From an uncultured bacterium (GTDB lineage Bacteria > Bacillota > Clostridia > Oscillospirales > Oscillospiraceae): a stretch of DNA of 12,430 nucleotides. The first letter of the stretch is position 1. Each line of letters begins with the position of its first letter. The notes beneath the pieces were generated by a model, which ran no database searches, was not told where the DNA came from, and worked only from the letters and a program-made list of their open reading frames with translations. This document shows, piece after piece, positions 1 through 6,537 of this stretch. The position numbers and the translations under genes are program-made. Location of the stretch: NCBI GenBank assembly GCA_947364395.1, contig CANASS010000052.1, positions 1-12,430 of the forward strand, given 5' to 3'.

Positions 1-34
1 GGACCTCACTTTTCTGTGAAGTCCAGCTTTTCTT
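1..34 (+). terminator. Possible terminator hairpin at the window edge
   Basis: GGAC (1-4) and TCAC (6-9) can pair with GTGA (16-19) and GTCC (21-24), with one C/A mismatch and a six-base loop. A short T run follows at 28-31. It could terminate a gene lying to the left, but the arm may extend past the window edge, so its strength cannot be judged. Confidence 0.4.
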
Positions 35-53
35 AACTTAATGACATTGCCCA

Positions 54-73
54 GGACGGGCTGTCCGTTTTTT
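54..73 (+). terminator. Weak hairpin followed by six T residues
   Basis: GGAC (54-57) pairs with GTCC (63-66) around a five-base loop, and TTTTTT follows at 68-73. The 4-bp stem is short for an intrinsic terminator. It sits 20-odd bases upstream of a promoter, where a second upstream terminator would be reasonable. Confidence 0.3.
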
Positions 74-95
74 CTCCCGGCCCACAAAATACCCC

Positions 96-123
96 TTGAC
101 AAATGAAGCGGTCGTACTATAAT
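96..123 (+). promoter_or_regulatory. Sigma-A-type promoter of the radical SAM operon
   Basis: A perfect -35 TTGACA (96-101) and a perfect -10 TATAAT (118-123) are separated by 16 bp. The region is AT-rich against GC-rich flanks. It lies about 50 bp upstream of the ATG at 172, the expected distance for a leadered mRNA. This is the best consensus promoter in the window. Confidence 0.85.
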
Positions 124-126
124 AGA

Positions 127-140
127 GATACAAACGTTTG
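127..140 (+). promoter_or_regulatory. Palindromic operator candidate, LexA-box-like
   Basis: CAAACGTTTG at 131-140 is a perfect 10-bp palindrome placed a few bases after the -10, over the likely transcription start. Against the Bacillus-type SOS box CGAACRNRYGTTYC, the 14-mer at 127-140 matches 10 of 14 positions, including the right half GTTT but not the leading GA of the left half. The downstream genes look DNA-repair-related, which makes LexA control plausible, but the match is imperfect and another repressor is possible. Confidence 0.4.
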
Positions 141-171
141 ATGGAACGCGCGATTGAGAAAGGAGGGCCCC

Positions 172-1449
172 ATGGAGGTGATGGACAAGCTGACCATTCT
201 GGCCGACGCCGCCAAGTACGACGCCGCCTGCACCTCCAGCGGGGTGGTCCGGGGCGGGAAGCCGGGGACCATCGGCACCGCCGCCAACTCCGGCTGCTGT
301 CACACCTTCTCCGCCGACGGCCGGTGCGTGTCTCTTTTGAAGGTGCTGTACACCAACTACTGCTGCTATGACTGCGCTTACTGCGTCAACCGCCGGTCCA
401 ACGACGTGCCCCGCACCGCCTTCACCCCCCGGGAGCTGGCGGAGCTCACCATTCAGTTCTACCGGCGCAACTACATTGAGGGGCTGTTTTTATCCTCGGC
501 GGTGCTGAAGGACCCGGACTACACCACCGAGCGGATGATCGAAACCCTGCGCCTGCTGCGCACCGAATACCGCTTCAACGGCTACATCCACGCCAAGGCC
601 ATCCCGGGGGCGGACCCTGGGCTCACCTACGCCCTGGGTCTGCTGGCGGACCGGCTCAGCGTCAACATTGAGCTGCCCTCGGAATCCTCCCTGCGGCTGC
701 TGGCCCCGGACAAGAGCCGGACGGCCATCTTCAAGCCCATGGCCCAGATTCGGGACGGGGCGGCCCGGTCCAAGGCGGAACTGAAGCTGTACCGCCACGC
801 TCCCCGGTTCGCCCCGGCGGGCCAGTCCACCCAGATGATCGTGGGGGCCACTCCGGAGAGCGACCGGCACATTTTGTCCCTCACCGAGGGCCTTTACCGA
901 AAATACCGGCTGAAACGAGTGTTTTTCTCCGCCTATATGCCGGTGTCCGACCACAAAAGCCTGCCCGTCCCCACCGGGTTCAAGCCTCCCCTGCTGCGGG
1001 AACACCGGCTGTACCAGGCGGACTGGCTGCTGCGGTTCTACGGCTTCACCGCCGGGGAGATTTTGGACGACGCCCACCCGAACTTTGACGCCGCCCTGGA
1101 CCCCAAGAGCGACTGGGCCCTGCGCCACCCGGAGTTTTTCCCAGTGGAGGTGAACCGGGCGGACTATGAAGCCATTCTGCGGGTGCCCGGCATCGGGATG
1201 CGGGGGGCGGAGCGGATCGTGGCCGCCCGGCGGTACGGCCCCCTGTCCTTCGAGGGCCTGAAGCGGCTGGGCATCGTGATGAAGCGGGCCCAGTATTTCA
1301 TCACCTGCTCGGGCCGGATGCTCCCCGGCCTGCGGTTCAGCCGGGACAGCGTGTACCGCCGCCTCACCGGGCTGGAGCAGGCGGCCCTGGGCGGCGGGGA
1401 GAGCTGGCAGCAGCTGTCCCTGTTCGGCGGAGAGGGGGAAAACCCATGA
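172..1449 (+). CDS. Putative DNA modification/repair radical SAM protein
   Basis: Likely cytosolic radical SAM enzyme of the TIGR03916 type, annotated as putative DNA modification or repair; its reaction is unknown to me. The cluster-binding CX3CX2C motif is Cys64, Cys68 and Cys71 (CCYDCAYC), which should bind a 4Fe-4S cluster and S-adenosylmethionine. Near residues 335-385 a helix-hairpin-helix (VPGIGMRGAERIVAARRYG) suggests DNA binding, as in nucleic-acid enzymes with this module. I chose the ATG at 172 because AAAGGAGGG (159-167) sits about five bases before it; an in-frame TTG at 154 has no ribosome site and ATG 181 is too close to one. That gives 425 residues, usual for the family. The stop overlaps the next start (ATGA), indicating translational coupling with the partner gene. 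The family assignment rests on motifs and gene pairing, from memory. Confidence 0.9.
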   Translation: MEVMDKLTILADAAKYDAACTSSGVVRGGKPGTIGTAANSGCCHTFSADGRCVSLLKVLYTNYCCYDCAYCVNRRSNDVPRTAFTPRELAELTIQFYRRNYIEGLFLSSAVLKDPDYTTERMIETLRLLRTEYRFNGYIHAKAIPGADPGLTYALGLLADRLSVNIELPSESSLRLLAPDKSRTAIFKPMAQIRDGAARSKAELKLYRHAPRFAPAGQSTQMIVGATPESDRHILSLTEGLYRKYRLKRVFFSAYMPVSDHKSLPVPTGFKPPLLREHRLYQADWLLRFYGFTAGEILDDAHPNFDAALDPKSDWALRHPEFFPVEVNRADYEAILRVPGIGMRGAERIVAARRYGPLSFEGLKRLGIVMKRAQYFITCSGRMLPGLRFSRDSVYRRLTGLEQAALGGGESWQQLSLFGGEGENP

Positions 1450-2246
1450 CGGCCTACCGCTACGACGGCACCTTCGCCGGGTTCCTCACCTGCGCCTGGG
1501 ACGCCCTGGAGCGGGGCATTGACCCGGAAGCCTTTCTTCTCCCTGACGGCGGGGCCAGCCTCTGGGAGGTGTGGGAGCCCGCCACGGACAGGGAGAAGGC
1601 CCGGCGGCTTTACGCCGCCCTGAAACAGCGGGTTTCCCCCGCCTTTCAGAAGCTTATCGCCCGGGGGTTCCTCACCTGCCTGCCGGACAAGGAACTGGCC
1701 CTGCTCACCCTCATCCGCCGGGGGCTTCGGGAAGGGGACCGGGTGCGGCTGGATCTCAGCGACCCGGTGATGGCCCGGGTGAACCTGGCGCTGGCTAAAA
1801 TGTGGACCGAGTGGGACCATTTGAAGGGCTTTGTCCGTTTTTCCGACCTGGACGGGGTGCTGGTGGGGGAGATCGAGCCCAAAAACCGGGTGCTTCCCCT
1901 GCTGGCGGGGCATTTCGCCGCCCGGTACTCCGGGGAACAGATCGTCCTCTACGACCGCACCCACCACGAGGCCTTTTTGTCCCACCGGGGTCGGTGGAAG
2001 CTGGTCCCGGCGGAGGACTTCCGCATGGGCCCCGCCGGGGAGACGGAGCGCTCCTACCGGGCCATGTGGCGGAAATACTACCAGACCATCGCCATTGAGG
2101 GGCGGACCAACCCCAAGTGCCAATCCACCCACCTGCCCAAGCGCTACCGCCATGTGATGACGGAGTTCCTCACCGACGAAGAGATGGACACCGCCCTCCC
2201 CGGACGGGCGCTGGAGAGGGGCCGTACAGATCAAAAAGCGCCATAG
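1446..2246 (+). CDS. Radical SAM-linked DNA metabolism protein (TIGR03915/DUF4130 family)
   Basis: A 266-residue partner of the upstream radical SAM protein, of the family labelled probable DNA metabolism protein. In related genomes it always travels with that radical SAM gene and is sometimes fused to a uracil-DNA-glycosylase-like domain. Here the protein ends soon after the typical tail (NPKCQSTHLPKRYRHVMTEF), so no glycosylase domain is fused; a separate glycosylase could be elsewhere in the genome. The start is fixed by the ATGA overlap with the preceding stop and a purine-rich GAGAGGGGGAAA just upstream. No signal peptide or membrane segment is visible, so it should be cytosolic. Its biochemical role is not established; the pair is thought to act in repair or modification of DNA bases. 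The TAG stop lies inside the strong hairpin that follows. Confidence 0.85.
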   Translation: MTAYRYDGTFAGFLTCAWDALERGIDPEAFLLPDGGASLWEVWEPATDREKARRLYAALKQRVSPAFQKLIARGFLTCLPDKELALLTLIRRGLREGDRVRLDLSDPVMARVNLALAKMWTEWDHLKGFVRFSDLDGVLVGEIEPKNRVLPLLAGHFAARYSGEQIVLYDRTHHEAFLSHRGRWKLVPAEDFRMGPAGETERSYRAMWRKYYQTIAIEGRTNPKCQSTHLPKRYRHVMTEFLTDEEMDTALPGRALERGRTDQKAP

Positions 2247-2270
2247 AGGGTCATCCCTCCATGGCGCTTT
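2235..2270. terminator. Bidirectional intrinsic terminator between convergent operons
   Basis: AAAGCGCCAT (2235-2244) pairs perfectly with ATGGCGCTTT (2261-2270). After an A/C mismatch, GAGGG (2246-2250) pairs with CCCTC (2255-2259) around a TCAT loop. Read leftwards, the stem is followed by a run of five T residues, a good tail for the minus-strand lux-type operon ending at 2283. Read rightwards the T tract is broken (CTTTGCCGTTTGTT). The stop codon of the plus-strand gene (2244-2246) is inside the stem. Confidence 0.85.
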
Positions 2271-2282
2271 GCCGTTTGTTCC

Positions 2283-3545
2283 TCACTGTTCCACATCCAC
2301 CACCCGGAGGTAGCGGCGCAAGGGGTACTCCCCGTCGTGGGCCTCCCCGGGGAAGGCGGCGGACATGGACCCCGCCCGGGTGACCCGGCTGACCCCGGCC
2401 CTGGCCAGCAGCCCGGTGAGGGCCGCCCGCCGTCGGGGGTCGCAGATCAGCCCCGCCGTCTGAAGCCGTCCCTTCTGACGGCGCAGGGCGGGAATCAGCT
2501 CCCTTTGGGGCAGCAGCTTCACCAGCACGTTGCCCTCCATGGGGGACAGCTCCAGCTCCCGGTCCGGCCGGAGGAGCACCGAACAGCCCCGGCCCTGGAA
2601 CAGGGCCTCCCCCTCTGTTTTTCCGTCCACAATCCGCCCCAGCAGAGCGGCAAAGCCGCTGAGGGAGGAGGCGGCCCCTCTGGCGGGGCCGGACCGCTTG
2701 GCCGCCGCCCGCTCCAGATGGGGCAGGAATTCCCGGCAGAAGGACTCCCCCTCCCCCCGGTCCTCACAATCCAGGAAAATCACCTGACAGGAGGAGCACA
2801 GCCGCTGGCCGGTGTCCACGATGTGGGCGGCCAGGGCGGACAGCTCCTCCGCCCGGTTCTCAAAGCCGGAGACATAGGCGAAGCTGAGCCGGTGGCCCCA
2901 CTCCATGAGCTTGCACCCCGGCCCCGCCAGGGTCCGGGCCGCCTCAATGGCCCCGTCGCCTCCCCAGACCACCAGCCCGTCGGCCAGCTCCGCCAGGGCT
3001 TTCAGCTCCTCCCGCCGCCCGGAGGGCAGGTCGAAGGCGTAGAGGTAGGGGGCCAGCCGGGGTTCCTGCTCCGCCAGCAGCCGGAAGGCCGCCAGGGACA
3101 GGCCCTTGTCCCCGTGGGGCAGCTTTATCAGGTTGACGTTGCCGGTGAGCAGCCCCTCCAGGGCGGTGTAAACCGGCAGTCCAGGCATATTGCCGGGGGC
3201 GATGTGGAATAGTACCCCCAGGGGCAGGACCTGGGCGGTGGTTTTGGCCCGCTCTCTGGGCGCGAAGGGGTCCGGCCCCAGCTCCGCGGCCAGCTTGGCC
3301 TCCAAGCTCTCCCGGCGCAGGAGGGGAAGCAGCTCCCCCAGCCCCATCCCGGCGGGCAGGAACCGGGCCAGCAGGGCGTCAAATTCTCCCCGCTCCAGCC
3401 GCCTCCCCAGGGCGTCCACGGCGGCAATCACCGTCTCCGCCTCCAGGGGCGGTCCGGCCCGGACGGCGTTCAGCCGGGCCTCCAGCCCCTCCAGCAGGGC
3501 TTTGCCCTGGGTGTCGGGCAGCAGCTTTCCCTGGGCGAAAATCAA
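2283..3545 (-). CDS. luxC: LuxC-like acyl-CoA/acyl-protein reductase
   Basis: A 420-residue protein of the LuxC family (aldehyde-dehydrogenase superfamily). LuxC reduces an activated acyl group to an aldehyde with NADPH through an acyl-cysteine intermediate; in luminous bacteria it receives the acyl group from LuxE. Visible landmarks are the HIAPGNMPG segment (114-122), expected at the nucleotide site, LIKLPHGDKG (139-148), and QRLCSSCQVIFL (247-258), whose Cys250 is the likely catalytic nucleophile; Cys253 is an extra nearby thiol. The start is TTG at 3545, overlapping the luxE stop (TTGA). GGGGGAGG stands just four bases before it, and the next in-frame ATG is about 65 codons in, so coupled reinitiation is likely. 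No signal peptide is seen, so it is cytosolic. The substrate need not be a fatty acid, because no luciferase genes are nearby. Confidence 0.88.
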   Translation of the reverse strand: MIFAQGKLLPDTQGKALLEGLEARLNAVRAGPPLEAETVIAAVDALGRRLERGEFDALLARFLPAGMGLGELLPLLRRESLEAKLAAELGPDPFAPRERAKTTAQVLPLGVLFHIAPGNMPGLPVYTALEGLLTGNVNLIKLPHGDKGLSLAAFRLLAEQEPRLAPYLYAFDLPSGRREELKALAELADGLVVWGGDGAIEAARTLAGPGCKLMEWGHRLSFAYVSGFENRAEELSALAAHIVDTGQRLCSSCQVIFLDCEDRGEGESFCREFLPHLERAAAKRSGPARGAASSLSGFAALLGRIVDGKTEGEALFQGRGCSVLLRPDRELELSPMEGNVLVKLLPQRELIPALRRQKGRLQTAGLICDPRRRAALTGLLARAGVSRVTRAGSMSAAFPGEAHDGEYPLRRYLRVVDVEQ

Positions 3546-4666
3546 AAGGCCTCCCCCTTTCCCAGCAGCTCAGCGGCCCCCGCCGCGCAGGTCTGGATGC
3601 CGCTCATCCCCACCCGCCCCAAAATGGTGAGATAGGGGCTCTGGATGCCGCAGCCGCACTTTTCCCCCGGCGTAAGATACCCCAGGTCGTCGGTCATGAC
3701 GCTGAGGGTGGGGGTGGCGCACATCAGGGGCGAGATCAGGTTGATAAGCCCTACCTGTCCCATGGGCAGAGGGGCCAGGGTGTCCGGGTCCCGGATGATG
3801 ATCCGGCCATAGGCCGGTATGTGGAAATGGTGGCGGGGGCAGGTGTTGTAGAACACCGGGTGCTCCACCGCCCCAAAGAGCTCGTTGATGTGGTCCTCCT
3901 GGATGCCCAGCGTTTTTTCTGCCAGAGCATAAAGGGTGGACTTGTCCACCTCCTGGTCGGCGTGCCCCTTCCAGCCTCCGGCCAGAATGACGCGGGAGCC
4001 GCGGGGCAGCTTCACCCGCAGCCCCAGCTCCTCCATCCGCTTCAGGCCGAACCACAGGTAGGAGGGAAAGCCGATGATCCGCGTGGGAAAATGGGAACGC
4101 TCCAGCTTTTTCAGGGCCCGGGCCACGGCGTCCAGGTCGGGGACGTAACCCTCCCCCTCCATGCGCAGGGCGTAGGTCCGGCTGAGGGGCGGGGAAAAAT
4201 GGCTGAGGCCGAACATGGTCCGGGTGACCCCGGTGTGGTTGGACCTGTGGGGCTTGTAGCCCAGAATCACACAGTGGGCGGGCTTGGGCGACGCCAGATG
4301 GTGCCGGAGGCCCAAATTGACCACCATGGGAGCCTCGGCCAGGATGGAGCCCCAGTCAAAGCCGATGCGGCTGAATTTCCCGCTGGTGCCCGAGGAGGTA
4401 ACCTCCATGGCCATCCGCCGGCGGGGCATGGAGAACAGGGTCCGGCCCTTGAAAAACAGGGTGGGTATGGGGGGGATTTGGGCCAGATCGTCCACGGTGC
4501 GGAGCTGGTCCGGGGAGAAGCCCAGATGTTCGCAGATGGCGGCATAGCCGGGGCAGCGGCGGATGTGATAGGCGCAGTTCTCCCGGCAGGCCCGCAGAAA
4601 GGCCCGGTCGGAGCCCGGCACATCGTAGGGCCGCAGCCGCCAGAACAGCCGCTGGCGGGACAGCAT
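3542..4666 (-). CDS. luxE: LuxE-like acyl-protein synthetase
   Basis: A 374-residue adenylate-forming enzyme of the LuxE family. LuxE activates a carboxylic acid with ATP to an acyl-AMP, loads it on its own cysteine, and hands it to LuxC. The ATP-loop motif TSSGTSGKFS is at 90-99, close to the TSGTTGKP signature of acyl-adenylating enzymes. The C-terminal part has KCGCGIQSPYLTILGR (336-351) and Cys360. In Vibrio harveyi LuxE the acylated cysteine is, from memory, Cys364 near the C-terminus, so Cys360 is the best candidate, with Cys337 and Cys339 as alternatives. I chose ATG 4666 because GGAGG (4675-4679) precedes it by eight bases; an ATG at 4726 would overlap the permease gene by 44 bases without a better site. 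The gene follows the permease stop by 16 bases and overlaps luxC by four bases, so it is one operon. Confidence 0.88.
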   Translation of the reverse strand: MLSRQRLFWRLRPYDVPGSDRAFLRACRENCAYHIRRCPGYAAICEHLGFSPDQLRTVDDLAQIPPIPTLFFKGRTLFSMPRRRMAMEVTSSGTSGKFSRIGFDWGSILAEAPMVVNLGLRHHLASPKPAHCVILGYKPHRSNHTGVTRTMFGLSHFSPPLSRTYALRMEGEGYVPDLDAVARALKKLERSHFPTRIIGFPSYLWFGLKRMEELGLRVKLPRGSRVILAGGWKGHADQEVDKSTLYALAEKTLGIQEDHINELFGAVEHPVFYNTCPRHHFHIPAYGRIIIRDPDTLAPLPMGQVGLINLISPLMCATPTLSVMTDDLGYLTPGEKCGCGIQSPYLTILGRVGMSGIQTCAAGAAELLGKGEAF

Positions 4667-4682
4667 CGCCTTCACCTCCCCC

Positions 4683-5870
4683 TCATTCCGCTTTGGCCCG
4701 GCGCACGCTCCACACGCTGAGCACAATGCTCACCAGCAGCAGGGCGGTGAGGGCGGCCACCACTCCCATACCGGCCTGGATGCCCGCCCGCTCGGCCACC
4801 TGCCCCACCAGGAAGGGGGTGATGATGCCGCCCACGCTTCCGGTGAAGATCATCACGCTGCACCCCAGGTCGTTGCCCCGGATGCAGTCGCTGCCAAAGG
4901 CGAAGGCGGTGGGGTAGATGGTGGCCATGAACAGCCCCACTCCCACCAGCCCCAGGATGATGGGGAAGGGGGTCCGGCTGAAGAACATCACCAGGAAGCA
5001 GGCGAAGAAGCCCGCCCCGTCCAGGAGCAGCAGCTTGCTCCGGGACACCCTGCCGGTGATGGCCGCGCCCACCATGCGGCCGATAAAGATCACCAGCCAC
5101 AGCAGGCTGTTCATCAGCTGGGACCAGCTGGCGTCCAGCACGCCGGTGTCCTGGAAGTAGGTCACCAGCCAGCCCACGATGGCGTATTCCGCCGAGATAT
5201 AGAACAGCAGCATGGCGCTGCCCAGCCAGAACTGCTTCACCTTCAGGAAGCTGTGGTCGGCGGAGCGCACGCCCTTCCGGGGGGGCTCCTCGGGCAGGGG
5301 CATTTTGGCGTACACCACCAGCTGGCTGACGCACACCAGGCACAGGACGCCCGCCACCAGCCGCCAGCCGAAGGCGGGCCAGCGTCCGGCGCACACCACC
5401 AGCAGGATGGGGGACAGCAGGGCTCCCACGGCGAAGGCCCCGTGGAGCAGGTTATAGCCCTGGGCGGCCCTCTCCCCGGGGAGGGTGGAAATCATGGTGT
5501 TGGAGAAGTTGGAGTTGCCGCCCCGGGCCACCCCGGTCATAAGGAAGGCGGCCACCAGCAGGGGGGCGCTGCCCAGTCCGGCGGAAAAGATAAGGTAGGC
5601 CACCGTCATCCACACGGCGGTGAGCAGGATGGCCCGCCGTCGCCCCAACCACAGGGGGAGAAACCCGGCGATGAGCACCGAGATCAGGTTGCCCACCGAC
5701 TGGCAGGACAGCAGCACCCCGGACAGGTCGTAGCTGAAGCCGTAGGTCTCCCGGAGGAAGGGGATGAAGGAGCCCAGGGGCTGGGACGCGGCTCCGCCGA
5801 CAAAAAAGGCGAACAAAACGCAGTACAGCAGCTGATTCTGCCGCTTTTCCAACGGCGTTTGGGTGCTCAT
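4683..5870 (-). CDS. Major facilitator superfamily permease
   Basis: A 395-residue membrane protein with about twelve hydrophobic segments split six and six by a charged central loop near 195-215 (PLPEEPPRKGVRSADHS). The cytoplasmic loop between segments 2 and 3 carries LPLWLGRRRAILL, the typical MFS motif A position with its run of arginines. The overall look (GSFIPFLRETYGFSYDLSGVLL near the start) recalls FucP-like and related sugar or drug permeases, but substrate cannot be read from sequence. AAGGAG lies nine bases before the ATG at 5870. It is the second gene of a four-gene minus-strand operon, 16 bases after the YcxB-like gene and 16 before luxE. This suggests it imports the acid used by LuxE or exports the aldehyde or alcohol product; that is inference. 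Confidence 0.9.
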   Translation of the reverse strand: MSTQTPLEKRQNQLLYCVLFAFFVGGAASQPLGSFIPFLRETYGFSYDLSGVLLSCQSVGNLISVLIAGFLPLWLGRRRAILLTAVWMTVAYLIFSAGLGSAPLLVAAFLMTGVARGGNSNFSNTMISTLPGERAAQGYNLLHGAFAVGALLSPILLVVCAGRWPAFGWRLVAGVLCLVCVSQLVVYAKMPLPEEPPRKGVRSADHSFLKVKQFWLGSAMLLFYISAEYAIVGWLVTYFQDTGVLDASWSQLMNSLLWLVIFIGRMVGAAITGRVSRSKLLLLDGAGFFACFLVMFFSRTPFPIILGLVGVGLFMATIYPTAFAFGSDCIRGNDLGCSVMIFTGSVGGIITPFLVGQVAERAGIQAGMGVVAALTALLLVSIVLSVWSVRRAKAE

Positions 5871-5886
5871 GGGAATCGACTCCTTA

Positions 5887-6390
5887 TCATTTCTGTTTTT
5901 CCGCCGGGCCGCGCTCCAGCGCCCGGTTCAGTGCCTCCCCGCCCCCCTGCACGCAGCTGTGGGGAATCAAAAAGGCCCGCTGGGGATTGACATAGAGATA
6001 GGCGGCGTCCGGGCGGCGGTAGATTCGGTATATCCGCTCCCAGGGGTAAGAGGCCCGCTCATGGCCGTTGTCCACAGACAGCTCCTTACCGCTCAGGTCC
6101 AGGGTGTAGACATACTTTCCCCCGGCCAGCCCCTGGCCCTCAGCCTGCCGCCGCACGGAGAGGAAAAAGCTCAAAAGCCAGGCCGCCGGGAGGCCCAGGG
6201 CCACCACCAGCAGCACGCTGCCCAGCAGGACCGCGCCCCGGCGCTGCCGCAGGGCGAAGCACACCCCCGCCGACGCCCCCAGAATGGCGGCGAACAGGGC
6301 CGGGCGGAGCCATCCCTTTTTATGGACGAAGGTGTCAAACATGCTGAATTTGAGAAAATCCCGTTGGCTGAGCCGGACCTGGACCTTCAT
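5887..6390 (-). CDS. YcxB-like two-helix membrane protein
   Basis: A 167-residue protein resembling the YcxB-like (PF14317) family. Two hydrophobic segments, about residues 28-47 and 53-77, are followed by a soluble beta-rich domain with the pattern YTLDLSGKELSVDN (about 104-117) and PWERIYRIYRRPDAAYLYV, which looks like the small PH-like C-terminal fold of this family. Function is unknown; such proteins often sit beside unrelated genes. The ATG at 6390 has GGGAGGT seven bases upstream, and it is the first gene after the minus-strand promoter. Its stop lies 16 bases before the permease start, so it is probably cotranscribed with the permease and luxEC. It may be a passenger rather than part of their chemistry. 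Confidence 0.75.
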   Translation of the reverse strand: MKVQVRLSQRDFLKFSMFDTFVHKKGWLRPALFAAILGASAGVCFALRQRRGAVLLGSVLLVVALGLPAAWLLSFFLSVRRQAEGQGLAGGKYVYTLDLSGKELSVDNGHERASYPWERIYRIYRRPDAAYLYVNPQRAFLIPHSCVQGGGEALNRALERGPAEKQK

Positions 6391-6420
6391 GGGGCAGACC
6401 TCCCATCAGAGCTTCTGTTT

Positions 6421-6449
6421 AGCATACCACATCCGCCGTCCCCAATCAA
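6421..6449 (-). promoter_or_regulatory. Promoter of the ycxB-MFS-luxE-luxC operon
   Basis: On the minus strand TTGATT (6449-6444) is followed after 17 bp by TATGCT (6426-6421), with a TGG before the -10 giving an extended -10 (TGGTATGCT). It is about 30 bases from the start codon at 6390. It stands back to back with the rightward promoter, with -35 boxes only about 12 bases apart, so one bound regulator could affect both. Confidence 0.7.
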
Positions 6450-6461
6450 TATTCAAAATAC

Positions 6462-6490
6462 TTGCAAAAAACCAAAGGAAATGCTATCAT
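6462..6490 (+). promoter_or_regulatory. Promoter of the sensor kinase-regulator-DctP operon
   Basis: TTGCAA (6462-6467) and TATCAT (6485-6490) are spaced by 17 bp. TGC before the -10 makes an extended -10. It is about 48 bases upstream of the ATG at 6538, within an AT-rich island. The element order just upstream of the -35 resembles that at the TRAP promoter at 9950-9978. Confidence 0.7.
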
Positions 6491-6537
6491 CAAAGCACTT
6501 CAGCAAAACAGCGGAGACGGCGGGGGGAGGTGCTCTC

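Noticed and set aside
1164..2234. A 356-codon open frame on the minus strand over the DUF4130 gene
   Set aside because: It is a shadow of the real gene with Pro/Gly-rich sequence and no ribosome site tied to a promoter.
4667..4726. A longer LuxE starting at 4726
   Set aside because: It would add a Cys-rich 20-residue extension overlapping the end of the permease gene. ATG 4666 has GGAGG at proper distance.
5863..6537. An N-terminal extension of 225 residues for the sensor kinase
   Set aside because: It overlaps the YcxB-like gene and the divergent promoters and lacks a ribosome site. ATG 6538 has a good site and begins just before the first transmembrane helix.
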